Shown: one piece after another, positions 48,763 to 57,918 of the stretch
How the letters are laid out: each line of letters starts with the position of its first letter
How positions within the stretch are numbered: position 1 is the stretch's first letter
Assembly (NCBI RefSeq): GCF_900102195.1
Contig: NZ_FNBE01000006.1
Coordinates: forward strand, 186,001-250,000
DNA from: Pseudonocardia oroxyli
GTDB lineage: Bacteria; Actinomycetota; Actinomycetes; Mycobacteriales; Pseudonocardiaceae
Direction: 5' to 3'
DNA: 64,000 nt
Made by a program: the position numbers and the translations under genes
The notes under the pieces: generated by a model
What the model saw: only the letters and a program-made list of their open reading frames with translations
Told to the model about the DNA's origin: nothing
Databases searched by the model: none

Positions 48763-51700
48763 GTGTCCACAGGCAGTACGACCGGCCATACCGGCGAATT
48801 CGGGGCGAACGACTTCGGCCCGAACGAATGGCTCGTGGAGGAGATGTATCAGCGCTTCCTCGACGATCCGAAGGACGTCGACCCGGCCTGGCACGACTTC
48901 TTCGCCGACTACCGACCCGGAGGCTCGCTGTCGGGCGCCGCCCCCGCCGAGGACAGCCCGACCGCGCAGGCGGCCGCCGAGCAGGCCGATGCCGAGCAGG
49001 CCGCCGCCGCCGCGCCCGCCGAGCCCGCCGCACCCGCAGCCAAGTCGTCCACCAACGGTTCCACCCCCGCCGCCGCCGAGACTGGAAAGCAGAACGTGGC
49101 CCCCGTCAGCTCCGCCACCACGTCCGCCACCGAGACCCGCGCGAACGGGACCCGCACGCCCGCCGCCGCGCCCGCCAAGCCCGCCGCGGGCAGCACCTCG
49201 CAGGCCGCCGCGAGGCCGGCTGCGGAGAACAAGGACCAGGTCGCGCCGATCCGCGGCGCCGCGAACGCGGTCGTCAAGAACATGAACGCCTCGCTGGCCG
49301 TGCCGACGGCCACCAGCGTGCGCGCCGTGCCCGCCAAGCTGCTGGCGGACAACCGGATCGTCATCAACAACCAGCTCAAGCGCACCCGTGGCGGGAAGAT
49401 CTCCTTCACGCACCTGATCGGCTACGCGGTCGTGCGGGCGCTCGCGGACTTCCCCGGGATGAACAAGTCCTTCGCGGAGACCGACGGCAAGCCCACGATC
49501 GTCACGCCCGAGCACGTCAACCTGGGCCTCGCGATCGACCTGCCCGGCAAGAACGGCCAGCGCTCGCTCGTCGTCGTGTCGATCAAGGGCTGCGAGAACA
49601 TGACGTTCGCGCAGTTCTGGTCCGCCTACGAGGGCATGGTCCACAAGGCGCGCAACGGCGCGCTCACCGCCGAGGACTTCCAGGGCACCACGATCTCGCT
49701 GACCAACCCGGGCACGCTCGGCACCAACCACTCGGTGCCGCGGCTGATGCAGGGCCAGGGCGCGATCATCGGCGTCGGGGCCATGGAGTACCCGGCCGAG
49801 TTCCAGGGCGCGTCCGAGGAGCGGCTCGCCCAGATCGGCGTCAGCAAGATCATCACGCTGACCTCGACCTACGACCACCGGATCATCCAGGGCGCCGAGT
49901 CCGGGGACTTCCTGCGCCGGGTCCACCGCCTGCTGCTGGGCGACGACGGCTTCTACGACGACATCTTCACGTCGCTGCGGGTGCCGTACGAGCCGATCCG
50001 CTGGGTGCAGGACTTCCCCGAGGGCGAGGTCGACAAGACCGCGCGCGTCCTCGAGCTGATCGAGTCCTACCGGACCCGCGGCCACCTGATGGCCGACACG
50101 GACCCGCTGAACTACCGCCAGCGCCGGCACCCGGACCTGGACGTGCTCAGCCACGGGCTCACCCTGTGGGACCTCGACCGGGACTTCGCCGTCGGCGGGT
50201 TCGGCGGCGAGCACCACATGAAGCTCCGGGACGTGCTGGGCCTGCTGCGGGACTCCTACTGCCGCACCGTCGGCACCGAGTACATGCACATCGCGGACCC
50301 GGAGCAGCGCGCCTGGCTGCAGGAGCGCATCGAGGTCCCGCACCAGAAGCCGAGCGTCGTCGAGCAGAAGTACATCCTCTCGAAGCTGAACGCCGCCGAG
50401 GCGTTCGAGACCTTCCTGCAGACCAAGTACGTCGGCCAGAAGCGGTTCTCCCTCGAGGGCGGCGAGACCGTCATCCCGCTGCTCGACGCCGTGTTGGACA
50501 AGGCCGCCGAGAACGAGCTGGACGAGGTCGTCATCGGCATGCCGCACCGCGGCAGGCTGAACGTCCTGGCGAACATCGTCGGCAAGCCGATCAGCCAGAT
50601 CTTCCGCGAGTTCGAGGGCAACCTCGACCCGGGCCAGGCGCACGGCTCCGGCGACGTTAAGTACCACCTGGGCGCCGAGGGCAAGTACTTCCGGATGTTC
50701 GGCGACGGCGAGACGGTCGTGTCGCTGGCGTCGAACCCGAGCCACCTCGAGGCGGTCGACCCGGTGCTCGAGGGCATCGTCCGCGCCAAGCAGGACCTCC
50801 TCGACAAGGGCGAGGGCGGGTTCACCGTCCTGCCGCTGATGATGCACGGCGACGCGGCGTTCGCGGGCCAGGGCGTCGTCGCGGAGACGCTGAACCTCGC
50901 GCTGCTGCGCGGCTACCGCACCGGCGGCACCGTGCACGTCGTCGTCAACAACCAGGTCGGCTTCACCACCGCCCCGGAGCACTCCCGCAGCTCGCAGTAC
51001 TGCACGGACGTCGCGAAGATGATCGGCGCGCCGGTCTTCCACGTGAACGGGGACGACCCCGAGGCCTGCGTCTGGGTCGCCAAGCTGGCGGTCGAGTACC
51101 GCGAGCGCTGGAACAACGACGTCGTGATCGACATGATCTGCTACCGCAGGCGCGGCCACAACGAGGGGGACGACCCCTCGATGACGCAGCCCGCGATGTA
51201 CGACGTGATCGACGCGAAGCGCTCGGTGCGCAAGATCTACACCGAGTCGCTGATCGGTCGGGGCGACATCACGATGGAGGAGGCCGAGCACGCGCTCAAG
51301 GACTTCTCCTCGCAGCTGGAGCACGTGTTCAACGAGGTCCGCGAGCTGGAGAAGAACCCGCCCGTCGTCTCGACCTCGGTCGAGAGCGAGCAGGTCATCC
51401 CGAAGGACCTCGACACCGCCATCCCGCTCGAGGTGGTGCACCGCATCGGGGACGCGCACGTCGACCTGCCCGAGGGCTTCACCCCGCACCAGCGGGTCAA
51501 GCCGGTGCTGGCGAAGCGCTCGACGATGTCACGCGAAGGGAATATCGACTGGGCCTTCGGCGAGCTGCTCGCCTTCGGCTCGCTGGCGATGGACGGCAAG
51601 CTCGTCCGCCTCTCCGGTCAGGACTCCCGGCGCGGCACCTTCGTGCAGCGCCACTCGGTGGTCATCGACCGCAAGACCGGCGAGGAGTACTACCCGCTGC

Positions 51701-52581
51701 GCCACCTGTCCGAGGACCAGGGCCGGTTCCTGCCCTACGACTCGGCGCTGTCGGAGTTCGCGGCCGTCGGCTTCGAGTACGGCTACTCGGTGGCGAACCC
51801 GGAGGCGCTGGTCCTCTGGGAGGCGCAGTTCGGCGACTTCGTCAACGGCGCCCAGTCGATCATCGACGAGTTCATCTCGTCCGGTGAGGCCAAGTGGGGC
51901 CAGATGAGCGACGTCGTGCTGCTGCTGCCGCACGGCCTCGAGGGCCAGGGCCCGGACCACAGCTCCGGTCGCATCGAGCGGTTCCTGCAGCTGTGCGCCG
52001 AGGGCTCGATGACCGTCGCGCTGCCCAGCGAGCCCGCGAACTACTTCCACCTGCTGCGCAGGCACGCGCTCGACGGGGTCCGCCGCCCGCTCGTCGTCTT
52101 CACCCCGAAGTCGATGCTGCGGAACAAGGCCGTGGTCTCGCGAGTCGAGGACTTCACCGAGGGCAGCCGGTTCCGCCCCGTGATCGACGACCCGCAGTTC
52201 CGCTCCGGCGGCGACACCGCCGGCGTCACGAAGGTCCTGCTGTGCAGCGGCAAGATCTTCTGGGAGCTGCACCAGCACCGGCAGAAGAACGAGATCACCG
52301 ACACGGCCATCGTGCGCGTGGAGCAGCTCTACCCGGTGCCGGACGCGGAGCTCACCGAGATCCTCGAGCGGTACCCGAACGCGGGTGACGTCCGCTGGGT
52401 CCAGGAGGAGCCCGCGAACCAGGGCGCCTGGCCGCACATGGGTCTGGAGCTGCCGGAGAAGGTCGAGCGGCTGGCGAGCATCAAGCGGGTCTCCCGGCGC
52501 CGGATGGCGGCACCCGCGGCGGGGTCGTCGAAGGTGCACGAGGTCGAGCAGCGCGAGCTGATCGGCAAGGCCTTCAGCTAG
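48763..52581 (+). CDS. kgd: Multifunctional 2-oxoglutarate metabolism enzyme Kgd (decarboxylase/E1o-E2o fusion)
   Basis: A 1272-residue actinobacterial Kgd/SucA. The N-terminal [23 protein letters not shown] segment is followed by an Ala/Pro-rich linker (residues about 60-160). An acyltransferase domain follows, with the catalytic motif [14 protein letters not shown] near residue 370, then the thiamine-diphosphate E1 domain ([22 protein letters not shown]). It serves 2-oxoglutarate dehydrogenase, decarboxylase and carboligase reactions in the TCA cycle. In mycobacteria it is controlled by the FHA protein GarA/OdhI, not seen here. GTG 48763 is the family start. A long 5' region (48634-48762) presumably carries its promoter. 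Confidence 0.97.
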   Translation: MSTGSTTGHTGEFGANDFGPNEWLVEEMYQRFLDDPKDVDPAWHDFFADYRPGGSLSGAAPAEDSPTAQAAAEQADAEQAAAAAPAEPAAPAAKSSTNGSTPAAAETGKQNVAPVSSATTSATETRANGTRTPAAAPAKPAAGSTSQAAARPAAENKDQVAPIRGAANAVVKNMNASLAVPTATSVRAVPAKLLADNRIVINNQLKRTRGGKISFTHLIGYAVVRALADFPGMNKSFAETDGKPTIVTPEHVNLGLAIDLPGKNGQRSLVVVSIKGCENMTFAQFWSAYEGMVHKARNGALTAEDFQGTTISLTNPGTLGTNHSVPRLMQGQGAIIGVGAMEYPAEFQGASEERLAQIGVSKIITLTSTYDHRIIQGAESGDFLRRVHRLLLGDDGFYDDIFTSLRVPYEPIRWVQDFPEGEVDKTARVLELIESYRTRGHLMADTDPLNYRQRRHPDLDVLSHGLTLWDLDRDFAVGGFGGEHHMKLRDVLGLLRDSYCRTVGTEYMHIADPEQRAWLQERIEVPHQKPSVVEQKYILSKLNAAEAFETFLQTKYVGQKRFSLEGGETVIPLLDAVLDKAAENELDEVVIGMPHRGRLNVLANIVGKPISQIFREFEGNLDPGQAHGSGDVKYHLGAEGKYFRMFGDGETVVSLASNPSHLEAVDPVLEGIVRAKQDLLDKGEGGFTVLPLMMHGDAAFAGQGVVAETLNLALLRGYRTGGTVHVVVNNQVGFTTAPEHSRSSQYCTDVAKMIGAPVFHVNGDDPEACVWVAKLAVEYRERWNNDVVIDMICYRRRGHNEGDDPSMTQPAMYDVIDAKRSVRKIYTESLIGRGDITMEEAEHALKDFSSQLEHVFNEVRELEKNPPVVSTSVESEQVIPKDLDTAIPLEVVHRIGDAHVDLPEGFTPHQRVKPVLAKRSTMSREGNIDWAFGELLAFGSLAMDGKLVRLSGQDSRRGTFVQRHSVVIDRKTGEEYYPLRHLSEDQGRFLPYDSALSEFAAVGFEYGYSVANPEALVLWEAQFGDFVNGAQSIIDEFISSGEAKWGQMSDVVLLLPHGLEGQGPDHSSGRIERFLQLCAEGSMTVALPSEPANYFHLLRRHALDGVRRPLVVFTPKSMLRNKAVVSRVEDFTEGSRFRPVIDDPQFRSGGDTAGVTKVLLCSGKIFWELHQHRQKNEITDTAIVRVEQLYPVPDAELTEILERYPNAGDVRWVQEEPANQGAWPHMGLELPEKVERLASIKRVSRRRMAAPAAGSSKVHEVEQRELIGKAFS

Positions 52582-52585
52582 TCGG

Positions 52586-52759
52586 ATGTACTTCACCGAC
52601 AGGGGCATCGAGGAGCTGGTCTCCCGGCGTGGGGACGAGGCGGTCAGCGTGGAGTGGCTGGCCGCCCGGCTCCGAGACTTCGTCGACGAGCACCCGCACT
52701 ACGAGGACGCGGTGGAACGCCTCGCCACCTACCTGGCCCGCCAGGACGAGGACGAGTAG
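52586..52759 (+). CDS. DUF6104-family small protein
   Basis: A 57-residue protein that starts four bases after the kgd stop. MYFTDRGIEELVSRRGDE, SVEWLAARLRDFVDEHP and the ending RLATYLARQDEDE match the DUF6104 family, which typically follows kgd in actinobacteria. Conservation of that position suggests a role with Kgd, although no function is known. A strong hairpin directly follows. Confidence 0.82.
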   Translation: MYFTDRGIEELVSRRGDEAVSVEWLAARLRDFVDEHPHYEDAVERLATYLARQDEDE

Positions 52760-52763
52760 GCGG

Positions 52764-52802
52764 ACGGCGCGTTCGCTCACACCTGGTGGGCGAACGCGCC
52801 GT
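52764..52802. terminator. Bidirectional 17-bp-stem terminator after kgd/DUF6104
   Basis: The arms 52764-52780 (ACGGCGCGTTCGCTCAC) and 52786-52802 pair along 17 positions with a single G-T type wobble around the loop ACCTG. It stands between the DUF6104 gene and the convergent four-gene FtsK module. Confidence 0.82.
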
Positions 52803-52825
52803 TCGTCGGTCGGCGGGGCGGGGAC

Positions 52826-53191
52826 TCAGCGGCGGAAGCCGAACTTGGTGCGCTGGATCAGGGCCATCAGGGCCTGGTGGGCCGCGTACATCTCCTGCTC
52901 GTACTCCGCCAGGCGCCGTGGGTCCGCGCTCGGGTCGGGGCGGGGAAAGGGGCGGACGGTCATCCACGCCTCCGACCACATGGCGTCCAGCGCGGTCTCC
53001 CAGTGCGAGCGCGCCGCGAGCTCGCTCATCGCGGCCCGCTCCCCGATCCGGCCCATGCGGTCGTCGAGCACCGCGAGCCGGTCCTCCAGCTCCGCGGCCC
53101 GCACCGCGTCCCGCCTGCGCAGCGCCTCGGCGGCGGAGGCGATCCGGGCCGTCTCCGCGCGGTAGCGCTCGGCGGGCGACTGCTCGGTCAC
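52826..53191 (-). CDS. Small helical protein, last gene of the FtsK/SpoIIIE module
   Basis: A 121-residue protein, almost entirely charged helix (AETARIASAAEALRRRDAVRAAELEDRL, then YEQEMYAAHQALMALIQRTK). No signal peptide, membrane segment or enzyme motif. The GTG overlaps the stop of the ATPase gene (GTGA), so it is made together with it. A coiled-coil adaptor or chaperone is a reasonable guess. Family unknown to me. Confidence 0.65.
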   Translation of the reverse strand: MTEQSPAERYRAETARIASAAEALRRRDAVRAAELEDRLAVLDDRMGRIGERAAMSELAARSHWETALDAMWSEAWMTVRPFPRPDPSADPRRLAEYEQEMYAAHQALMALIQRTKFGFRR

Positions 53192-55968
53192 GACATCTCC
53201 CCCGGCCCCGGCGCCGCCTCGTCCGGTCCGGGGACCAGGACCACCTCGGGCCGGGCGTGTTGGGCGCGGTCGAAGAACAGGCCGCGGCCCGCGCGGGGGC
53301 TCCACGCGACCGCCGTCATCGAGGCGAACGGGGCGAGCTCGGCGCCCTGGACGTCGAGCCCGATCCAGGCTCCGACGTCGTCCGGGCTCGCGGACAGGGT
53401 GAGCAGCTGTTTGAGCCGCATGGGCGAGCGCCACCAGCCGACGACGTGCACGCCGACCTCCGGCCCGAACCGCACGACGGTCCGCAGCGCGTCGGTGCCG
53501 CTGCGTTCGAGCAGGGGATCGGCCGCGTCCGCCCCCTGGACCAGCAGGAACACCGGGCTGCGGTCGCCGCCTGCGGCGCGGCCGCGCACCTGCTCCGCGA
53601 GGTCCTCGACGGCGGCGCGGAACCCGGTCAGGGTGACGGTGACCAGATCCGGGTCGGACGTCCCCTGCCGCACCGCGGCCGCCACCGTCTCGGTGTCCCC
53701 GACCAGCGGGGCGACGAGGAACCGGGCCCGCGGGCTGGTAAGGGCCAGCGACCGCGCCGCGGCGGCGAGCACGCGCACGGCGTCCTCACTGCTGCCCAGC
53801 ACCGCGACGTTGCGCCCCGGCGCGTCCGGCAGCCGGACGCGCGCGGCGGTGCCGTCGATGTCGATCACCTGGCCGAGCACCGCCTGGACGGGATCCTCGG
53901 GCGAGACGCGGGCGACGAGCGCGGCCGCGGACGGCGAGCGCGCGCCGTCGAACAGCCGCGGCGGCTCGCCCGCATACCGCTGGTGGGCCTCCTTCTGGAC
54001 CTGGTGCACCGCGGACCCGGCGCCGGCGTCCGGGATCCGGGCGATCTCGTTGGCGTGCCGGATCCCGGACTCGTGGTTGATCACCGCATGCCACTTGGGC
54101 AGCGTCAGCGCCACCTCGTTGAGCTGGGCCAGCACCCGGCGGGCCCGGGGCAGCGCGATGCGCAGCACGAACTGCTCGAAGATCGCGGGCCTGCCCCAGA
54201 AGGCCTCGATGCCGGACACGTCCTGGCTGGCGAAGACCAGGTGGATGCCCTGCGAGCGCCCGCGCCGGGCGACGTCCTCGAGCAGGTTGGTCGCCCGCTT
54301 GGCCAGCGCGTCGTTCTCGGCGAACAGGTACTGGAACTCGTCGATCACCGCGACGATCCGCGGCCACTGCCGCTCGTGGTCGGGCAGCCCGCGCAGCTCC
54401 TGGAGCTTGGTCACCTCGTTGGCCTTCGCGACCTCCGAGCGGGTGCGCATCTCGTCCGCGAGGAACTGCAGCAGCGCCAGCCCGAACTCCCGGTCGGTGT
54501 TGACGTTGATCCCGATCAGCCGCGCGTGCGGCAGCCAGGTCTGGTCCCGGCGGCCGGGCGCGAACTGCGCGAAGGAGACGCCCTCCTTGAAGTCGAGCAG
54601 GTAGAAGGCGAGCTGGTCGGGGCGGTAGCGGGCGGCGAGCGAGGCGATCATGCCCAGCAGCAGGTTGGTCTTGCCGGAGCCGCTGGGGCCGCCGATCAGC
54701 GCGTGCGGGGAGCTGTCGTCGAGCCGCAGCTCGACGACCGTGCCGTCGTTGAAGCCGATCTCGGTCTGCAGCCCGGGCGCGGAGTCGCCCTCCCCCCGTT
54801 CGGCCGGAAGCAGGTCGTCGAAGCGGCGCACCAGCGCCCGCCACCGCTCGTGCGCGCTGACGATCGTGGTGCAGGCGGCGGTGACGGCGGCCCGGTCCAG
54901 CGGCGGGTCCGGCGCCACCTCCACGGCGGGCCCGGTCATCGAGCAGCGGACGTCGGTCTCGGTCAGCCGCACGCTCTCCACGGGCGCGGCCACCGTGATC
55001 GGCAGGTCCAGCAGTACGAGCACGATCCCGCAGGCCAGGCCGCTGCGGGCGATGCGCTGCAGCTGCCGCTGCTGCTCGTCCGGCAGCGCCGAGCGGTGGC
55101 CGGCCAGCACCACGACCACCCACGGCTCGCTGCGTTGCCCCTTGGCCGCGGCATGCGCGGACACCGAGGTGTAGCCCTCGATCAGCACCTGCTGGTGCAC
55201 CCGGCGGATGCGGGCCGAGAGCTCCTCAAGCAGGTCGTCGAGCCGGTTGGGGTCGTGTGCCACGAGCAGGTCGGTCCGCGAGAGCGGGTGCATCGCGGGG
55301 AACATCGAGTACTGGCTGCCGTCCCAGACGTCCACCCGCAGCACCCCCGGCCGGAAGGCGGACAGCAGCCGCATGAGCAGCCGCTCCACCAGTGCCTCGC
55401 CGTCCGCCCGGGTGTTCGGGGTGGTGTCCACGCGCAGGTGGGCCTCGTCCAGCAGCGGGACCGCGACCGGGAACTCGCCCCCGTCGTCCCCGCCGCCCTC
55501 CACCCGGCCCGCGCCGATCCGCCACAACCGGGGAAAGCCCTCGATGCCGCCCCGCGCCGGGTCGTCCCCGCGGGACTCGCCGCCGACCGGGGGCAGCGGC
55601 ACGTCCCCCATCCAGCCCAGACCGGGGTCACCCGCGGCGCCGGGCGCGGCCTCGGCCAGGAGGTCCCGCAGCCGCCCGGGCCCGTCCGTGGCCCACTCCG
55701 CCAGCGCCGCGCTGCGGTCCGCCTCCGCGCGCGCGGCGACGGGGCCGAGCAGCCGGGAGCCGAACGCGGGCCCCAGACCGGGGTCCCGGGCCGCGCCGTC
55801 GACCCCTTCGCGGCGCAGCCACAGCTCGAACATCGCCACGGCCTGGCGGTGCACCGCCTCGTCCCGCAGCCCACCGGCCGCGCCGAGTACGCGCGCGGTG
55901 GCGGCGTGGAAGGCGTCGAACGCCGCGGCGACGCGCTCGCGCCGCCGCGCACCGGGCAGTCCCGCCAT
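53188..55968 (-). CDS. Soluble FtsK/SpoIIIE-type ATPase
   Basis: A 926-residue ATPase. The functional domain is central: Walker A ALIGGPSGSGKTNLLLGMIAS near residue 440, Walker B VAVIDEFQYLFAEND near residue 540, and RRGRSQGIHLVFASQDVSG following, as in the FtsK/SpoIIIE/EccC family. A second, C-terminal nucleotide-binding-like region (GRNVAVLGSSEDAVRVLAAA) lacks a proper P-loop. No membrane segments are visible, unlike EccCa or FtsK. The N-terminal 430 residues are Gly/Asp-rich and have no known match. Neighbouring small helical proteins, one WXG100-like, suggest a secretion or conflict system resembling a stripped-down type VII apparatus. DNA translocation is the alternative. Confidence 0.8.
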   Translation of the reverse strand: MAGLPGARRRERVAAAFDAFHAATARVLGAAGGLRDEAVHRQAVAMFELWLRREGVDGAARDPGLGPAFGSRLLGPVAARAEADRSAALAEWATDGPGRLRDLLAEAAPGAAGDPGLGWMGDVPLPPVGGESRGDDPARGGIEGFPRLWRIGAGRVEGGGDDGGEFPVAVPLLDEAHLRVDTTPNTRADGEALVERLLMRLLSAFRPGVLRVDVWDGSQYSMFPAMHPLSRTDLLVAHDPNRLDDLLEELSARIRRVHQQVLIEGYTSVSAHAAAKGQRSEPWVVVVLAGHRSALPDEQQRQLQRIARSGLACGIVLVLLDLPITVAAPVESVRLTETDVRCSMTGPAVEVAPDPPLDRAAVTAACTTIVSAHERWRALVRRFDDLLPAERGEGDSAPGLQTEIGFNDGTVVELRLDDSSPHALIGGPSGSGKTNLLLGMIASLAARYRPDQLAFYLLDFKEGVSFAQFAPGRRDQTWLPHARLIGINVNTDREFGLALLQFLADEMRTRSEVAKANEVTKLQELRGLPDHERQWPRIVAVIDEFQYLFAENDALAKRATNLLEDVARRGRSQGIHLVFASQDVSGIEAFWGRPAIFEQFVLRIALPRARRVLAQLNEVALTLPKWHAVINHESGIRHANEIARIPDAGAGSAVHQVQKEAHQRYAGEPPRLFDGARSPSAAALVARVSPEDPVQAVLGQVIDIDGTAARVRLPDAPGRNVAVLGSSEDAVRVLAAAARSLALTSPRARFLVAPLVGDTETVAAAVRQGTSDPDLVTVTLTGFRAAVEDLAEQVRGRAAGGDRSPVFLLVQGADAADPLLERSGTDALRTVVRFGPEVGVHVVGWWRSPMRLKQLLTLSASPDDVGAWIGLDVQGAELAPFASMTAVAWSPRAGRGLFFDRAQHARPEVVLVPGPDEAAPGPGEMS

Positions 55969-56217
55969 CTACAGCCCGGCCCCGAGGCCGCCGATCAGCT
56001 CGCCCGCCTCGTACAACGCGACCGCCACGTCGTCGACCTCCTCGCGCGCCCGGCTCAGGTGCTCGGCGGGCAGGTCGGTACCCGCCCGCGCCGTGAGCTC
56101 CTCCAGGATGCGCGCCGCCTCGCTCAATCGCTCGGCGGCGACGAGGGTGTGCGCACGGGCCTCGGCGGTGAGCCCACCGATCCCGTCCAGCGCGGCGCGC
56201 AGTTCACCGAGGGACAC
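55969..56217 (-). CDS. Small helical protein of the FtsK/SpoIIIE module
   Basis: An 82-residue protein: LGELRAALDGIGGLTAEARAHTLVAAERLSEA leads to a second helix ending AGELIGGLGAGL. It is similar in size and composition to ESX-like helical hairpins but lacks a WXG. Its stop directly adjoins the ATPase ATG, and its GTG overlaps the stop of the WXG100-like gene (TAGTG), so stoichiometric expression is expected. Confidence 0.62.
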   Translation of the reverse strand: MSLGELRAALDGIGGLTAEARAHTLVAAERLSEAARILEELTARAGTDLPAEHLSRAREEVDDVAVALYEAGELIGGLGAGL

Positions 56218-56477
56218 TACAAGCGCGCGGAGACGCCCTCGGCGGCCTCCATCGCGGCGTTCACGGCCTGCTGGACGTCCCCGATCTTGCTGGCCGCGTC
56301 GGCGAAGTAGGCGTTGGCCTGCTCCACGTCGCTCTGGCTGCTGCCCTCGGTCACCTGGGCCAGCGCGGTCTGCGCCTGCTCGATGCAGTCCTGGGCCTGT
56401 TGCAGGGCCCCCAGGCTCTCCGACGCCCGGTCGTTGGCCTGCGCGATCCCGGACCGCACTTCCTCGATGCTCGCCAC
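56217..56477 (-). CDS. WXG100-like small helical protein
   Basis: An 86-residue predicted helical hairpin: EEVRSGIAQANDRASESLGALQQAQDCIEQAQ, then a turn at TEGSSQSDVEQANAYF and a second helix to GVSARL. Size and hairpin shape match WXG100/ESAT-6 proteins, although the central WXG is replaced by a GSS-type turn. It is the first gene of the module with the EccC-related ATPase, as in type VII loci. GTG 56477 was chosen because GAGAGGGA lies upstream; a TTG at 56519 would add 14 residues. Confidence 0.62.
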   Translation of the reverse strand: MASIEEVRSGIAQANDRASESLGALQQAQDCIEQAQTALAQVTEGSSQSDVEQANAYFADAASKIGDVQQAVNAAMEAAEGVSARL

Positions 56478-56619
56478 GGCGGCAGTCGTCCCTCTCTGTG
56501 CAGATGATTTCGCGAGCAACGTACCGCGTGGGTGTCGTCACCGGCAGTGAAGCCCTCGTCCTGCGGGACGGACCGGACATCCTTACCGTGACCCGGGACA
56601 CCCACCCCGGGAGGCCGCG

Positions 56620-56832
56620 GTGAGCACCGAGCAGGTCGGTACCACCGAGCAGCCGCCGCCGACCGGGGTCGGCCCGGGCGACCTCGTCGCCACGATGGTC
56701 GCCGGTGCTGTTGCTGCTCAACCCGACGCGGGTGGCGCGGGAGGGGCGCTCGGGGTGGGTCTCGAACCTGTTCCTGGGTACCGCGTCGCTGCTGTTCCTC
56801 GTCCTGCTCGTCACGGACCTGGTGAATCGCTC
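56620..56832 (+). pseudogene. Frameshifted small membrane protein gene
   Basis: The frame opens at GTG 56620 (STEQVGTTEQPPPTG, then VGPGDLVATMVAG). After about base 56704 the meaningful reading moves to another frame: LLLLNPTRVAREGRSGW, then SNLFLGTASLLFLVLLVTDL, a clear membrane segment. Joining them needs a one-base shift. No stop follows in that frame before the opposite-strand DUF5134 gene, so the C-terminus is also lost. I read this as a decayed gene; a sequencing error remains possible. It is divergent from the FtsK module. Confidence 0.45.
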
Positions 56833-57513
56833 TCAGATCATGGTGAGCAGCATGACCGCCATCGCGGAGGCCATGACGAGGTGCGCCACGGCGGCGGCCT
56901 GCGGGGTCCGCAGGACGGCGAGCCGGGTGCCCTCGATGGCCGGGGCGTGGGCGGCGCAGCCCGCGGAGTGGACGGAGTGCGCGGGGTGGGCGGAGTGCGG
57001 CTCCTGCTCCGCCGGGCCGCCCGCGGTGGCGAGCACCGCGGTGCGCGAGCGGTGGGCCGCGGCGAAGCGGTCTCCGCAGCGCATGACGTGCCAGGCGAAG
57101 TACCCGGCCAGCCCGATCGCGACGACCGACGCCCAGGCCCCCGGGCCCGTCGCGCCGCCGTGGTGGGCGTGCCCGCCGGCACCGGACGCCTCGGTCTGCA
57201 GGCCGATCCCGAGCATGAACAGCATGGCGATGCCGCAGACGACGTGATGCCCCGCGTCGTCCGTCTCGAGGCCGGTGCGCAGCACCGAGGCCGCGAACCA
57301 GGCGGCGCTCAGCCCGAACACGGCGATCCAGGCGGCGGCGGGCAGCGGGTCACCGAGCGGCGAGAACATCGCGGCCATCCCGAACCCCATGGCGGCGTGC
57401 GAGGCCTCCCCGACCGCGGGCCGACCGTCTCGGCGGGCCGTGGCCAGCCGTACCAGGTGCAGCAGCCCGAGGCCGAGGGAGACGGCGGCGAGCAGGGCGG
57501 TGAACCAGGTCAT
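56833..57513 (-). CDS. DUF5134-family membrane protein, His-rich loops
   Basis: A 226-residue protein with about six membrane segments (LLAAVSLGLGLLHLVRLA, AAWIAVFGLSAAWFAASVL, VMASAMAVMLLTMI). Loops are rich in histidine and contain a cysteine (GGHAHHGGATG; SAHPAHSVHSAGCAAH), suggesting metal binding, perhaps copper. DUF5134 proteins are actinobacterial and uncharacterised. It is monocistronic, with a 400-base region beyond its start. Confidence 0.75.
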   Translation of the reverse strand: MTWFTALLAAVSLGLGLLHLVRLATARRDGRPAVGEASHAAMGFGMAAMFSPLGDPLPAAAWIAVFGLSAAWFAASVLRTGLETDDAGHHVVCGIAMLFMLGIGLQTEASGAGGHAHHGGATGPGAWASVVAIGLAGYFAWHVMRCGDRFAAAHRSRTAVLATAGGPAEQEPHSAHPAHSVHSAGCAAHAPAIEGTRLAVLRTPQAAAVAHLVMASAMAVMLLTMI

Positions 57514-57833
57514 GAACGGTCGACTCCCTCAGGCCGGACTACTGCTCGGTCGGGCCGGAGAGTAAGCAGAACGGAGCAATCGAATCCACTCCGTGGTCGG
57601 GTACCCACAGCGGGTGACAGGCGGTCCGGGGCACTTCAGTGTCCCAGCCCGACGCCCGTGGCGGAACCACCGGCAGCGGTCCGGACATTCGTCCTGGACT
57701 CCGCCGACACGAGGGGGCTGTCGGCCCTGCCTCCCAAGGGCGCGGACGCGCCACCCCGCACCCGTCGAATGACCGGACCGGTCCGACTGTGCGACAGATC
57801 ACACCCGGAGCACCGCGATGATCCACTCGTCAG
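57514..57833. other. Intergenic stretch upstream of the DUF5134 gene
   Basis: About 320 bases without a credible gene. It should hold the DUF5134 promoter, and lower-GC patches such as AGTAAGCAGAACGGAG (about 57561-57576) could be part of it. I see no repeat or RNA structure I can name. The right boundary is a strong terminator hairpin at 57834. Confidence 0.35.
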
Positions 57834-57866
57834 GAGCGGAGCGGTCGGAGATCGACCGCTCCGCTC
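57834..57866 (-). terminator. Hairpin terminator of the osmolyte transporter operon
   Basis: GAGCGGAGCGGTCG (57834-57847) and CGACCGCTCCGCTC (57853-57866) are perfectly complementary over 14 bp with loop GAGAT. It lies about 50 bases past the stop of the substrate-binding gene at 57919 on the minus strand. Confidence 0.75.
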
Positions 57867-57918
57867 TCGTCGGACGGATCAGTGGCGGATCAGGGCGGCG
57901 CGGCGCCGCGCGGGGCCG

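Noticed and set aside
48715-51489. Minus-strand frame of 924 codons opposite kgd
   Set aside because: Antisense shadow of a highly conserved gene, with composition typical of reversed GC-rich codons.
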